The translations under genes were made by a program, and so were the position numbers. A DNA stretch of 64,000 nucleotides from CAZPXZ01 sp965221505 (GTDB lineage: Bacteria > Pseudomonadota > Alphaproteobacteria > Rhodobacterales > CAZPXZ01): contig CBDCSI010000001.1 in assembly GCA_965221505.1 (NCBI GenBank), forward strand, positions 1,364,001 through 1,428,000, given 5' to 3'. The notes beneath the pieces are model-generated. The model had not been told where the DNA came from. It worked only from the letters and a program-made list of their open reading frames with translations, and ran no database searches. Positions 50,806 through 63,300 of this stretch are shown here, piece after piece (the first letter of the stretch is position 1; each line of letters starts with the position of its first letter).

Positions 50806-52161
50806 ATGGCGGCGAATCGCGTAGACCTGTTCGTGATCGGCGGCGGCTCCGGCGGCGTCCGGGCCGCGCGGCGCGCGGCGGAGACCGGCGCGCGCGTGGC
50901 GCTGGCGGAAGAGTACCGAATGGGCGGAACCTGCGTCATTCGTGGCTGCGTTCCGAAGAAGCTGCTGGTATACGCGTCGTCCTTTCCGGACCTGTTCGAT
51001 TCCGCGGCCGGATTCGGATGGACCGTCGGGCCGCGCAGCTTCGACTGGCCCGGGCTGATCGCCGCCAAGGATCGGGAAATCTCCCGTCTGGAGGGCCTCT
51101 ACCGTTCCGGTCTCGAGCGCGCCGGCGTCGAGGTGCACGAAGGGCGTGCCACCCTCCGGGGCCCCGGCCGCGTGCGCGTGGAGGGCACGGCGGGCGAGAT
51201 CGAGGCGCGGCACGTCCTGGTGGCGACCGGCGGCACGCCGTTCGTTCCCGACGTCCCCGGCGCCGAGTTGGCGATCACGTCGAACGAGGCGTTTCGTCTG
51301 CCGGAGCTTCCGCGACGGATCGTCGTCGTGGGCGGCGGATATATCGCCTGCGAGTTCGCCTGCATCTTCCGCGGCCTCGGATCGGAGGTCCGGCAGCTTT
51401 ACCGGGGGCCGATGTTGCTTCGCGGCTTCGACGACGATTTGCGCGCCTTCCTGACCCGGGGATTGGAACGCAGGGGCGTCGAGGTGGAGACCGGCGTCCG
51501 GGTCGCGGAGATTCGCCGGCGCGACGGCAGCCTGACCATGCTGCTGGAGGACGGCGGGGAGCGCGAGGCCGACGCGGTGATGTACGCCACCGGACGGCTT
51601 CCCAACACCCGGGGGCTGGGACTGGAGGCGGCCGGCGTGGAGACCGGAGCGAAGGGAGAGGTTCTCGTCGACCGCTACTCGCGAAGCGGCGTCCCCGGCG
51701 TCCATGCGGTCGGCGACGTGACCGATCGGATCAACCAGACGCCGGTGGCCATTCGGGAGGCGGAAGCGCTGGTGGCCACGGTCTTTCGCGGGCAGCCGAC
51801 GGAACCCGACCACGCGCTGGTGCCGGTCGCGGTGTTCACGCGGCCGGAGCTCGCGACGGTGGGTATGACGGAAACGGAGGCGCGGGCACAGGGCGACGTC
51901 CTGGTCTACCGGGCCGAGTTTCCGCCGCTCGGCGCCGCGCTCGGCGGCGGCGACGAGCGCATCCTGATGAAGCTGGTCGTCGACCGGGCCACGCGCCGGG
52001 TGCTGGGGGTCCATCTCGGCGGCGCCGGGTCGGCGGAACTGATCCAGTGTCTGGCCATTCCGGTGAAGATGGGCGCGACCAAGGACGACTTCGACCGGGT
52101 GTGTGCGGTACACCCCACTGCCGCCGAAGAGATCGTTACCATGCGCGATCCGGTCGCGTAG
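50806..52161 (+). CDS. gor: Glutathione-disulfide reductase
   Basis: FAD/NADPH oxidoreductase that keeps glutathione reduced. 451 aa. FAD-binding IGGGSGGVRAARRAA (11-25), the redox-active disulfide GGTCVIRGCVPKK (Cys43 and Cys48), NADPH-binding VVVGGGYIACEFA, YATGRLPNT, the second FAD region VHAVGDVTD and the catalytic His motif VHPTAAEEIVTM at the C-terminus are all present. The SCVNVGC motif of mercuric reductase and lipoamide dehydrogenase types is absent. The rpiA-gor order is common in Alphaproteobacteria. Confidence 0.92.
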   Translation: MAANRVDLFVIGGGSGGVRAARRAAETGARVALAEEYRMGGTCVIRGCVPKKLLVYASSFPDLFDSAAGFGWTVGPRSFDWPGLIAAKDREISRLEGLYRSGLERAGVEVHEGRATLRGPGRVRVEGTAGEIEARHVLVATGGTPFVPDVPGAELAITSNEAFRLPELPRRIVVVGGGYIACEFACIFRGLGSEVRQLYRGPMLLRGFDDDLRAFLTRGLERRGVEVETGVRVAEIRRRDGSLTMLLEDGGEREADAVMYATGRLPNTRGLGLEAAGVETGAKGEVLVDRYSRSGVPGVHAVGDVTDRINQTPVAIREAEALVATVFRGQPTEPDHALVPVAVFTRPELATVGMTETEARAQGDVLVYRAEFPPLGAALGGGDERILMKLVVDRATRRVLGVHLGGAGSAELIQCLAIPVKMGATKDDFDRVCAVHPTAAEEIVTMRDPVA

Positions 52162-52308
52162 CCGGAAGGCCGGCGGACCTCGGTCGCGTATCCCGCCGTC
52201 CGTCCGCAGGGTCGTGCCGGGTCGGCGCCGGCCCGGGAGACGGAGCGTTCGACGCGCGTCCTTCGAGGGCCGCCGGGGAGGGCGGGGCAACCGGCAGGGG
52301 GAGGAGTC

Positions 52309-53190
52309 ATGGGAGACATCCGGACCGCAGTGTTACCGGTCGCCGGACTCGGCACCCGGTTCCTTCCGGCGACGCGGGCCATTCCGAAAGAACTGCTTCC
52401 GATCGTCGACCGGCCCCTCGTTCACTACGCCCTCGACGAGGCGCAGGCCGCCGGGATCGAACGCTTCGTTTTCGTCACCGCGCGCGGCAAGTCGGTCATC
52501 GAGGATCACTTCGACCGCAACGCTACGCTGGAGCACTTCCTGCAGCAGACGGGGAAGCTGGACCTGCTCGAGCGATGCCGGATGGACGTTCCGCCGCCCG
52601 GCGTCATCACCTATGTGCGGCAGGGCAATCCGCGAGGTCTCGGGCACGCGGTTCTCGCCGCCCGGCACGCGGTCGGCGAGGAGCCGTTTGCCGTCCTGCT
52701 TCCCGACGACGTCATCCTGGGGCAGCGCCCGGCACTGGCCGCGCTGATCGACGCGCGGGAGAAGCTGGGACCGGGAACGTACACCGGCGTGAAGACGGTC
52801 GCGCCGGAAGAGACGCACCGGTACGGAATCGTTCGGCCGGCGGAGGCTTCGGTCGAGCAGGGCAGCGGCGCCGTTCCGGTGTGCGGTCTGGTCGAGAAGC
52901 CGGACCCGGCGGCGGCCCCGTCCCGGCTCGCCTGCGTGGGCCGTTATCTGCTCGAGCCGGAGACCTTCCGGATTCTCGCCCGCCAGGACCGCGGGGTCGG
53001 AGGGGAGATCCAGCTCACCGACGCTCTGGACGTCCTGGCCCGCGAGGGCCGGGCATGGGCGGTGCCGGTGGAGGGGGAGCGGTTCGACTGCGGCTCGAAA
53101 ATCGGGCTCCTGAAGGCGAACGTCGTCCTGGCGCTGAAAGATCCGGATCTGGGTCCGCGGCTTCGCGCGTTCCTTCGCTCGCTGGAGTAG
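52309..53190 (+). CDS. galU: UTP-glucose-1-phosphate uridylyltransferase
   Basis: Makes UDP-glucose for exopolysaccharide, LPS or trehalose synthesis. 293 aa. The nucleotide-binding N-terminus AVLPVAGLGTRFLPATRAIP (7-26) and KELLPIVDRPLVHYALDEA are typical of GalU, as are LPDDVILG and the GEIQLTDALD segment. GGGGGAGG precedes the ATG at about 9 bp. It is 147 bp after gor. Confidence 0.96.
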   Translation: MGDIRTAVLPVAGLGTRFLPATRAIPKELLPIVDRPLVHYALDEAQAAGIERFVFVTARGKSVIEDHFDRNATLEHFLQQTGKLDLLERCRMDVPPPGVITYVRQGNPRGLGHAVLAARHAVGEEPFAVLLPDDVILGQRPALAALIDAREKLGPGTYTGVKTVAPEETHRYGIVRPAEASVEQGSGAVPVCGLVEKPDPAAAPSRLACVGRYLLEPETFRILARQDRGVGGEIQLTDALDVLAREGRAWAVPVEGERFDCGSKIGLLKANVVLALKDPDLGPRLRAFLRSLE

Positions 53191-54344
53191 GCAGGGGCCG
53201 GCGCGCCGCCGGGGCGGCCTTCGGTATTCCGGTACGGGGCCGGCGCCGTCGCCTGGCCGTCCGCCCGAAGACCGATCGCGCCGGGGTCGGAAGTCGGATG
53301 CGGCTGCGCGACCCGCGGGGCGGCGGTCGGGCGTATCGCGGCGCCGACGGTCGTGCCCCCGCCTGCGACCGGGTCGAGGTCTTCCGTCGGATGCCGGATC
53401 CGACGGGCCGCGCGGCAACGGTCGTCGGCGCCCTTGCAGAGTGAGGGCGGTCGTCGAGAGGTGCGTCGCTCGCGTCGGCGCCGCACGACAACACCCGCGC
53501 TCGGTGCGCGACGACTGTCGTCGGGTCGGTTTGCGTTCCGGGGCCTGCGCTCGCTTCCGAACCGGATCGTCCGGCACGGTCTCCGGTCCGCAGGAGGCGG
53601 AAGCGTCGAATCCGTGTCGGGCCCGAGGCCCGGTCGTCTCCGGGCGGGATTCCGACAGCGTGAGCCGCTTGCGGCGTCTGCCCGTCGTTTGCGCCGACGC
53701 ATGCCGCACGCTTCCCGTGCGCAGGCCCGTCCGGCGCAGGGGTTGCGTCGAGGCACGGTTCGCGAGCGCGTCTGCGGCGAGGCCGACGCTCGCTGAAGAG
53801 GGAGAAGACCGGGGCCGTGGCGGCGGCCGCCTGCGCAGCGTTGCCGCCGGGCGGACGAACCCTCGGCTCGTCTGTGCCGCCGCGCGATCGTGTGCCGGAA
53901 GTTCTCGGTGAGCGTCCGGTCGCGTATCGCCCCGACGCTGCGCATGTCGTTGCCGTCGCGTCAATACGGCCAAGCCCGCCGGACTCCGAGCGCAAGTTCG
54001 CGGCAAGATCCCCGTCGACGTTCGGGCGAACGGCTCCGTCCGCGGACCGTGGAGGCCTGCGTTTCGTGTCCTCGACGCAACCGGTTGACGCGTAGCGCGA
54101 TACCGCACGGAGGCGAGAGTCGAGCGGCGATTTCGTTGCGCGCGGACATTCTTGCCAATTCTGAGAAAAACGGTACCATCGGTGCGAATTATGCGCCAGC
54201 GTCAACGGCAATCTTCCCTGACGGGGACTCGATCCGGAAGAAGATCGGTGCAAGCGTCAGCCGGACAGTCTTCGGCACAGAAGGGTAAGCGCGTCGACCG
54301 GCTCTCGGCCGCATAAGCGGACTCGGCATTGTTCGGTGTGTGTC
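53191..54344. other. 1,154-bp region without a recognised gene
   Basis: The stretch from 53191 to about 54100 is very GC-rich; its many open frames on both strands have the Arg/Ala/Gly/Pro composition of chance frames, and I recognise no domain in any of them. The last 250 bp are less GC-rich and contain the proposed promoter of the giant gene at 54152-54179. A decayed gene or an RNA cannot be excluded by eye. Confidence 0.4.
54152..54179 (+). promoter_or_regulatory. Candidate promoter of the giant surface-protein gene
   Basis: TTGCCA (54152-54157) and TACCAT (54174-54179) are 16 bp apart in the only AT-rich patch of the region. The -35 matches 5 of 6 and the -10 matches 4 of 6. A leader of about 160 nt would precede the ATG at 54345. 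Confidence 0.5.
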
Positions 54345-57300
54345 ATGAACGTTACGGATACGGGCAGTCGCCCTCTCGCAGGTCGGTTCGGATTCTCCGG
54401 AGGCTGCGATCCCTCGACGGCGGTCGACGACGGAGCGGCTCGGGGTTCGGGACCGTTTCGCGGCCTCCGCTCTCGCCGGCCCTGGAGCGGGGTCTTCTCG
54501 GTTCCAGGCGCGGACCGGGCGAAGCCGGGAGGCGGTTCCTCGTTCGGGGACTGCCGGGCGGCCTGCGGGACGGTCGGGCGATCGCTGTGGGGTGCGGGCC
54601 GGACGCTTCTCTTCGGGACGCTCCTGTCGTTCGGAGGATCCCAGTTGGCGGAGGCGCAGTCCGTGCCGTCGAAACTCGACGACTTCACCGTCGGGGTCGC
54701 CGGGGAATTTTTTCAAGGTAGCCTCCAGTACAGGGCGTATTTGAACTGGTCGACGGCGCCTGCGAGCGAGAACGTCACCAGCTACCAGGCGCGGCACAAG
54801 GCCGGCACCTCCTTCGTCGCCGCGGACGCTTCGCTCTGGGTTAACGCGTCCGACAGCAACCTCACCGATCCTGCGCACCAGGTGATCGGCCTGTCCGAGG
54901 GCACGACTTACGTGTTTCAGGTGCGGGCAGTGAACGCCAGCGGCAACGGCACGCCGAGCGACGAAATGACTGCGGTCGCGACGCGTCTGAAGTTTCCCAC
55001 GGCAGAATATCTCCATCCGCCGAGGAACCTCACTGCGGTATCGAACAACGTCGGCAAGATCCAGGTCGATTTCGACTGGTTCAATCCCCCGTGCGCCGCC
55101 TATTCCAACGAGCCGGCCCTGTTCACGGTCGTCTACAGAAAGCCTCCGGCGGCCTGGCAAGACCAGAACACGCAAAGCCTGACTGCTAATGCCGGATTGT
55201 ACGAGCGCTACCTCGCTGACCGGCCCAACCAGACCAGCTTCGAGTTTCCGCTGACAGGGCCGGGGCAGCCCACGCTTACGGCGGGGGCGGACTACGAAGT
55301 CAGCGTCAGATACGAAAGCAATCTTCACTCCGATTGCGACGGGACTTCGGCCTGGGCCACGCCAGTGACCGTGACGGTGCGGTCTGTGGCGCGTCCCGAC
55401 GCTCCTTCGGGTCTGACCGCCGCCTCGGGAGCTTCCGACGTGGCGTTGACGTGGACCCTTCCGACCGACCCCGCCGGCATCGACGAGGTGGAGGTTCGCT
55501 GGAAGAAGACGGCCGACCTGCCGTTCGACGATACGACCGATCTCTGGACCGATCTTGCCGCGACCGCGACCAGCTATACGGCGACCGGATTCACCGAACA
55601 GGAAGAACACACGTTCCAGGTGCGGGTGGTGAATACGAACGGCAACAGCGATCCGGCGGAGGCGACCGCAACGCCCGATCCGATTGCGCCGACTGTGACG
55701 TCGATCGTTCGCGGCTCTCCGTCCGTGTCGCCGACCAACGCGGACACGCTGAGCTGGCGGGTGACGTTCGACGAGAGCGTAAGCGGCGTGGACGAGGCCG
55801 ACTTCAGCATCAGCGGCACCACGGCGACGCATGCCGTGTCGCCGGCCGGCAGTTCGACGACCGAATACAACGTCGTCGTGACGGGCGGCGATCTCGCCGA
55901 CCTGAACGCCACGGTCACGCTGTCCTTCGCGAGCGCGCCGAGTATCGAGGACACGGCCGGCAACGCCCTGACGGACACAACCGTGACGGGCACGAACGAC
56001 AACACGTACGTAGTCTCCAACCCGCCGAGGGTGCTCTCGATCGTTCGCCACGCTCCGCCCGTTTCGCCGACCAACGCGGACTCCCTGACCTGGAGGGTGA
56101 CGTTCACGAAGGACGTCACGAACGTGGACACCTTCGACTTCGGCATCAGCGGGACGGTTGCGACGCTTCAGGTCACGGCGAACGGGAGTTCGGCCAGCGA
56201 ATACGACGTGACGGCCCTGAGCAACGCCTTTCTCGCCGCGCAGAACGGTAGCGTGACGCTGTCTTTTTCGGGTTCGCAGGACATCAGGGACGCGACCGGG
56301 AACCCCCTGACGAGCCTGACGCCGATCGGCGCCGACGAGCGCACGTATGTCCTGGACAACGCCGCGCCCACGGTCTTGTCGATCGAGCGTCTGACGCCGA
56401 CGGACTTGCGGACGAAAGCGGACGCGCTGACCTGGCGGGTGACGTTCTCCGAGGACGTGACGCAAGTCGACGACACGGATTTCGAGATCGACGGCACGAC
56501 GGCGACGCCGACGGCGGCGGCGTTCGGGAGTTCGGCGAGCGTGTATGACGTGTCGACCTCGGGCGGCGATCTGGCCGGGTTGGACGCGACGGTGACGTTG
56601 TCGTTCGCGAGCGGTCAGGACATCAAGGACCCGGCTGGAAACGCGCTGACGGCCACGACTCCGACCGGCACGAACGAGGATTCGTATGTCGTGGACAACA
56701 CCGCTCCGACGGTCGCGTCGATCGGACGGCTGATGCCGACGTCGCTGACGACCGCGGCCGACGACGTCACCTGGCGGGTGACGTTTTCCGAGGGGGTGAG
56801 CGGGGTCGACGCGAGCGACTTCGGCATCGCCAACACGACGGCGACCCTTGGGGTGACGCCGAACGGAAGTTCGAATCTCGAATACGACGTGAAGGCGTCG
56901 GGCGGCGACCTCGCCGGGTTGACCGGCACGGTGACGCTGTCCCTCGCGACGTCTCCGGATATCGACGACATCGCCGGGAACGCGTTGACGGACACGTCGG
57001 TTGGCGGCACGAACGACAACACGTACGACATGGACAACACGGCGCCGACGGTCGCGTCGATCGTTCGGCAGACGCCGTCTTCGTCTCCGACGGCGGCGGA
57101 CGAGGTCACCTGGCGGGTGACGTTTTCGGAGGACGTGACGGGGGTCGAGGGCGCGGACTTCGCGATCGTCGGCACGACGGCGACGCTTTCGGCGACGGCG
57201 AACGGGAGTTCCGCGATCGAGTACGACGTGAAGGCTTCGGGCGGGGACCTGGCCGGGCTGAACGGAACGGTGACGCTGTCCTTCGCGGCGACGCCGACGG

Positions 57301-60300
57301 TCGCGGACCTCGTCGGCAACGCGTTGGCGAACACGACGCCGACGGGGGCGAACGAGAACACGTACGTGATCGACAACCCGCCGACGGTGTTGTCGATCGT
57401 TCGGCACATGCCGCTCTCGTCGCCGACGAACGCGGACGCGCTGACGTGGCGGGTGACGTTCTCCGAGGGCATGGTCAACGTCGACGGTGCGGACTTCGTC
57501 GCGGCCGGCACGACGGCGACGCTTTCGGCGACGGCGGTCGCGGGTTCGACGAGCGCGTATGACGTGAAGGCAACGGGCGGGGATCTGGCCGGGCTGGACG
57601 GGACGGTGACGCTATCCTTCGCGAGCGGGCACGACATCGACGACTCGACCGGGAACGACCTGGCGAACACGACGCCGACCGGCGCCAACGACAACACCTA
57701 TTTGGTGGACAACACCGCGCCGACGGTGGTCTCGATCGTTCGACTGGCGCCGTCGCCGACCAACGCAGACAGCTTGGCGTGGAGGGTGACGTTCTCCGAA
57801 GGCATGACCGGGGTTAACGGATCGGGTTTCGCTGCCTCCGGCGTGGAGGTGACTTCGGCGATCGTGTCGGTTTCGCCGAACGGAAGTTCGGATACGGAAT
57901 ACGACGTGACCATTTCGGACGGCAATTTGGCCGGGCTGAACTCAAGTGTAATGCTGTCGATATTCACTGACCGCGGCATTGCAGATAAAGCGGGGAACGC
58001 TTTGACAAATGCGACCCCCAGCGGGACGAACGAGAGCACGTACGTATTCGATAACACCGCGCCGACGGTGGCGTCGATCGTGCGCCAGATGCCGGTGTCG
58101 TCTCCGACGAATTCAGATACCTTGAAGTGGCGTGTGACGTTCTCGGAGGACGTGAACGAGGTCGGCGACGCTGATTTCGTCGCCGGCGGCACGACGGCGA
58201 CCGTGACCGTTTTGCCGGACGGAACCTCGAAGAGAGCGTATGACGTGACGGCATCGGGCGGGGACCTGGACGGGCTGGACGGAACGGTGACGCTGTCCTT
58301 CGCGAGCGGACAGGATATCGCGGATTTGGCCGGCAATAATTTGGCGAACACGACGCCGACCGGCGCGAACGAGGACAGCTACGTGGTGGACAACACTGCG
58401 CCGCGGGTCGCTTCGATCGTTCGGCAGACGCCGTCTTCGTCGCCGACGGCGGCGGACGAGGTCACCTGGCGGGTGACGTTTTCGGAGGACGTGACCGGGG
58501 TCGGGGACGCGGACTTCGCGATCGGCGGGACGACGGCGACGCTGACGGCGACGGCGAACGGGAGTTCGGCGAGCGAGTGGGACGTGAAGGCTTCGGGCGG
58601 GGACCTGGCCGGGATGAACGGAACGGTGACCCTGTCCTTCGCGGCGTCTCCGACGGTCGCCGACCTTGCCGGCAACGCGTTGGCGAACACGACGCCGACG
58701 GGGGCGAACGACAACACGTACGTGATCGACAACGCGCCGACGCTGGTTTCGATCGTTCGGCATTCGCCGACGGACTTGCGGACGAACGCGAACGCGCTGA
58801 CCTGGCGGGTGACGTTCTCCGAGGGCGTGGTCAACGTCGACGCGACGGCCTTCGGCGTCGCCGGGACCAGCGCGACGCTGACGGTGACGGCGAACGGGAG
58901 TTCGACGAGCGAGTGGGACGTGGAGGCTTCGGGCGGGGATCTGGCCGGGCTGGACGGGACTGTGACGCTGACCGTCGCGGGCGGGCACAACATCGACGAC
59001 ACGAGCGGGAACGACCTGGCGAACACGACGCCGACGGGCGCGAACGACAACACGTACGAGGTGGACAACACCGCGCCGACGGTGGTCTCGATCGTTCGGC
59101 ATTCTCCGACGGATTTGCGGACGGACGCGGACACGCTGACCTGGCGGGTGACGTTCTCGGAGGATCTGGGCGCGATCGCGTCGACGGACTTCGTCGCCGG
59201 CGGCACGACGGCGACCGTGACGGTCGCGGCGAACGGAAGCTCGATCAGGGAGTATGACGTGACGGCCTCGGGCGGCGACCTGGCCGCACTGGACGGGACG
59301 GTGACGCTGTCGTTCGCGACCGGGCATGCCGTCGCGGACGTGGCCGGCAACGCGCTGACGGCGACGACGCCGACGGGCGCGAACGAGGACGCGTACGAGG
59401 TCGACAACTCCGCGCCGACGGTGGTGTCGATCGTTCGCCAGACGCCGTCCGAGTCGCCGACGAACTTCGACACGCTGACCTGGCGGGTGACGTTCTCGGA
59501 GGCCGTGCGCAACGTGGACGGCGCCGACTTCGGCGTAGCGGGCACGACGGCGGCGCCTTCGGCGGTCGCGAACGGCAGCTCGACAACCGAGTACGACGTG
59601 ACGGCATCGGGCGGGGACCTGGCGGGTCTGAACGCGACGGTGACGCTGTCGTTCTCGGCCGGCCACGACATCGAGAACCTGGCCGGGATCGCGTTGGCGA
59701 ACACGACGCCGACGGGCGCGAACGAGGACAGCTACGTGGTGGACAACACCGCGCCGCGGGTCGCTTCGATCGTTCGGCAGACGCCGTCTTCGTCGCCGAC
59801 GGCGGCGGACGAGGTCACCTGGCGGGTGACGTTTTCGGAGGACGTGACCGGGGTCGAGGACGGGGACTTCGCGATCGGCGGCACGACGGCGACGCTTTCG
59901 GCGACGGCGGTCGCGGGTTCGGCGAGCGAGTACGACGTGAAGGCTTCGGGCGGGGACCTGGCGGGGATGAACGGAACGGTGACGCTGTCCTTCGCGGCGT
60001 CTCCGACGGTCGCCGACCTTGCCGGCAACGCGTTGGCGAACACGACGCCGACGGGGGCGAACGACAACACGTACGTGATCGACAACGCGCCGACGCTGGT
60101 TTCGATCGTTCGGCATTCGCCGACGGACTTGCGGACGAACGCGAACGCGCTGACCTGGCGGGTGACGTTCTCCGAGGGCGTGGTCAACGTCGACGCGACG
60201 GCCTTCGGCGTCGCCGGGACCAGCGCGACGCTGACGGTGACGGCGAACGGGAGTTCGACGAGCGAGTGGGACGTGGAGGCTTCGGGCGGGGATCTGGCCG

Positions 60301-63300
60301 GGCTGGACGGGACTGTGACGCTGACCGTCGCGAGCGGGCACAACATCGACGACACGAGCGGGAACGACCTGGCGAACACGACGCCGACGGGCGCGAACGA
60401 CAACACGTACGAGGTGGACAACACCGCGCCGACGGTGGTCTCGATCGTTCGGCATTCGCCGACGGATTTGCGGACGGACGCGGACACGCTGACCTGGCGG
60501 GTGACGTTCTCGGAGGATCTGGGCGCGATCGCGTCGACGGACTTCGTCGCCGGCGGCACGACGGCGACCGTGACGGTCGCGGCGAACGGGAGCTCGATCA
60601 GGGAGTACGACGTGACGGCCGCGGGCGGCGACCTGGCCGGACTGGACGGGACGGTGACGCTTTCCTTCGCGAACGGGCATGCCGTCGCGGACGTGGCCGG
60701 CAACGCGCTGACGGCGACGACGCCGACGGGGACGAACGAGGACGCGTACGAGGTGGACAACTCCGCGCCGACGGTGGTGTCGATCGTTCGCCAGACGCCG
60801 TCCGAGTCGCCGACGAACTTCGACACGCTGACCTGGCGGGTGACGTTCTCGGAGGCCGTGCGCAACGTGGACGGCGCCGACTTCGGCGTAGCGGGCACGA
60901 CGGCGGCGCCTTCGGCGGTCGCGAACGGCAGCTCGACAACCGAGTACGACGTGACGGCATCGGGCGGGGACCTGGCGGGTCTGAACGCGACGGTGACGCT
61001 GTCGTTCGCCGGCCACGACATCGAGAACCTGGCCGGGATCGCGTTGGCGAACACGACGCCGACGGGCGCGAACGAGGACGCGTATGTGGTGGACAACACT
61101 GCGCCGCGGGTCGCTTCGATCGTTCGGCAGACGCCGTCTTCGTCGCCGACGGCGGCGGACGAGGTCACCTGGCGGGTGACGTTTTCGGAGGACGTGACCG
61201 GGGTCGAGGACGGGGACTTCGCGATCGGCGGGACGACGGCGACGCTTTCGGCGACGGCGGTCGCGGGTTCGGCGAGCGCGTACGACGTGAAGGCTTCGGG
61301 CGGGGACCTGGCGGGGATGAACGGAACGGTGACGCTGTCCTTCGCGGCGTCTCCGACGGTCTCCGACCGCGCCGGCAACGCGTTGGCGAACACGACGCCG
61401 ACGGGGGCGAACGAGAACACGTACGTGATCGACAACGCGCCGACGCTGGTTTCGATCGTTCGGCATTCGCCGACGGACTTGCGGACGAACGCGAACGCGC
61501 TGACCTGGCGGGTGACGTTCTCCGAGGGCGTGGTCAACGTCGACGCGACGGCCTTCGGCGTCGCCGGGACCAGCGCGACGCTGACGGTGACGGCGAACGG
61601 GAGTTCGACGAGCGAGTGGGACGTGGAGGCTTCGGGCGGGGATCTGGCCGGGCTGGACGGGACTGTGACGCTGACCGTCGCGAGCGGGCACAACATCGAC
61701 GACACGAGCGGGAACGACCTGGCGAACACGACGCCGACGGGCGCGAACGACAACACGTACGAGGTGGACAACACCGCGCCGACGGTGGTCTCGATCGTTC
61801 GGCATTCGCCGACGGATTTGCGGACGGACGCGGACACGCTGACCTGGCGGGTGACGTTCTCGGAGGATCTGGGCGCGATCGCGTCGACGGACTTCGTCGC
61901 CGGCGGCACGACGGCGACCGTGACGGTCGCGGCGAACGGAAGCTCGATCAGGGAGTATGACGTGACGGCCTCGGGCGGCGACCTGGCCGCACTGGACGGG
62001 ACGGTGACGCTGTCGTTCGCGACCGGGCATGCCGTCGCGGACGTGGCCGGCAACGCGCTGACGGCGACGACGCCGACGGGCGCGAACGAGGACGCGTACG
62101 AGGTCGACAACTCCGCGCCGACGGTGGTGTCGATCGTTCGCCAGACGCCGTCCGAGTCGCCGACGAACTTCGACACGCTGACCTGGCGGGTGACGTTCTC
62201 GGAGGCCGTGCGCAACGTGGACGGCGCCGACTTCGGCGTAGCGGGCACGACGGCGGCGCCTTCGGCGGTCGCGAACGGCAGCTCGACAACCGAGTACGAC
62301 GTGACGGCATCGGGCGGGGACCTGGCGGGTCTGAACGCGACGGTGACGCTGTCGTTCGCCGGCCACGACATCGAGAACCTGGCCGGGATCGCGTTGGCGA
62401 ACACGACGCCGACGGGCGCGAACGAGGACGCGTATGTGGTGGACAACACTGCGCCGCGGGTCGCTTCGATCGTTCGGCAGACGCCGTCTTCGTCGCCGAC
62501 GGCGGCGGACGAGGTCACCTGGCGGGTGACGTTTTCGGAGGACGTGACCGGGGTCGAGGACGGGGACTTCGCGATCGGCGGGACGACGGCGACGCTTTCG
62601 GCGACGGCGGTCGCGGGTTCGGCGAGCGCGTACGACGTGAAGGCTTCGGGCGGGGACCTGGCGGGGATGAACGGAACGGTGACGCTGTCCTTCGCGGCGT
62701 CTCCGACGGTCTCCGACCGCGCCGGCAACGCGTTGGCGAACACGACGCCGACGGGGGCGAACGAGAACACGTACGTGATCGACAACGCGCCGACGCTGGT
62801 TTCGATCGTTCGGCATTCGCCGACGGACTTGCGGACGAACGCGAACGCGCTGACCTGGCGGGTGACGTTCTCCGAGGGCGTGGTCAACGTCGACGCGACG
62901 GCCTTCGGCGTCGCCGGGACCAGCGCGACGCTGACGGTGACGGCGAACGGGAGTTCGACGAGCGAGTGGGACGTGGAGGCTTCGGGCGGGGATCTGGCCG
63001 GGCTGGACGGGACTGTGACGCTGACCGTCGCGAGCGGGCACAACATCGACGACACGAGCGGGAACGACCTGGCGAACACGACGCCGACGGGCGCGAACGA
63101 CAACACGTACGAGGTGGACAACACCGCGCCGACGGTGGTCTCGATCGTTCGGCATTCGCCGACGGATTTGCGGACGGACGCGGACACGCTGACCTGGCGG
63201 GTGACGTTCTCGGAGGATCTGGGCGCGATCGCGTCGACGGACTTCGTCGCCGGCGGCACGACGGCGACCGTGACGGTCGCGGCGAACGGAAGCTCGATCA

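Noticed and set aside
52161..52174. Short hairpin GCCGG-AAGG-CCGGC after gor
   Set aside because: Only 5 bp with no T-run; such stems are frequent by chance at this GC content.
49857..53444. 1,195-codon plus-strand frame across rpiA, gor and galU
   Set aside because: It runs in the wrong frame through three well-supported genes and is Arg/Gly-rich throughout.
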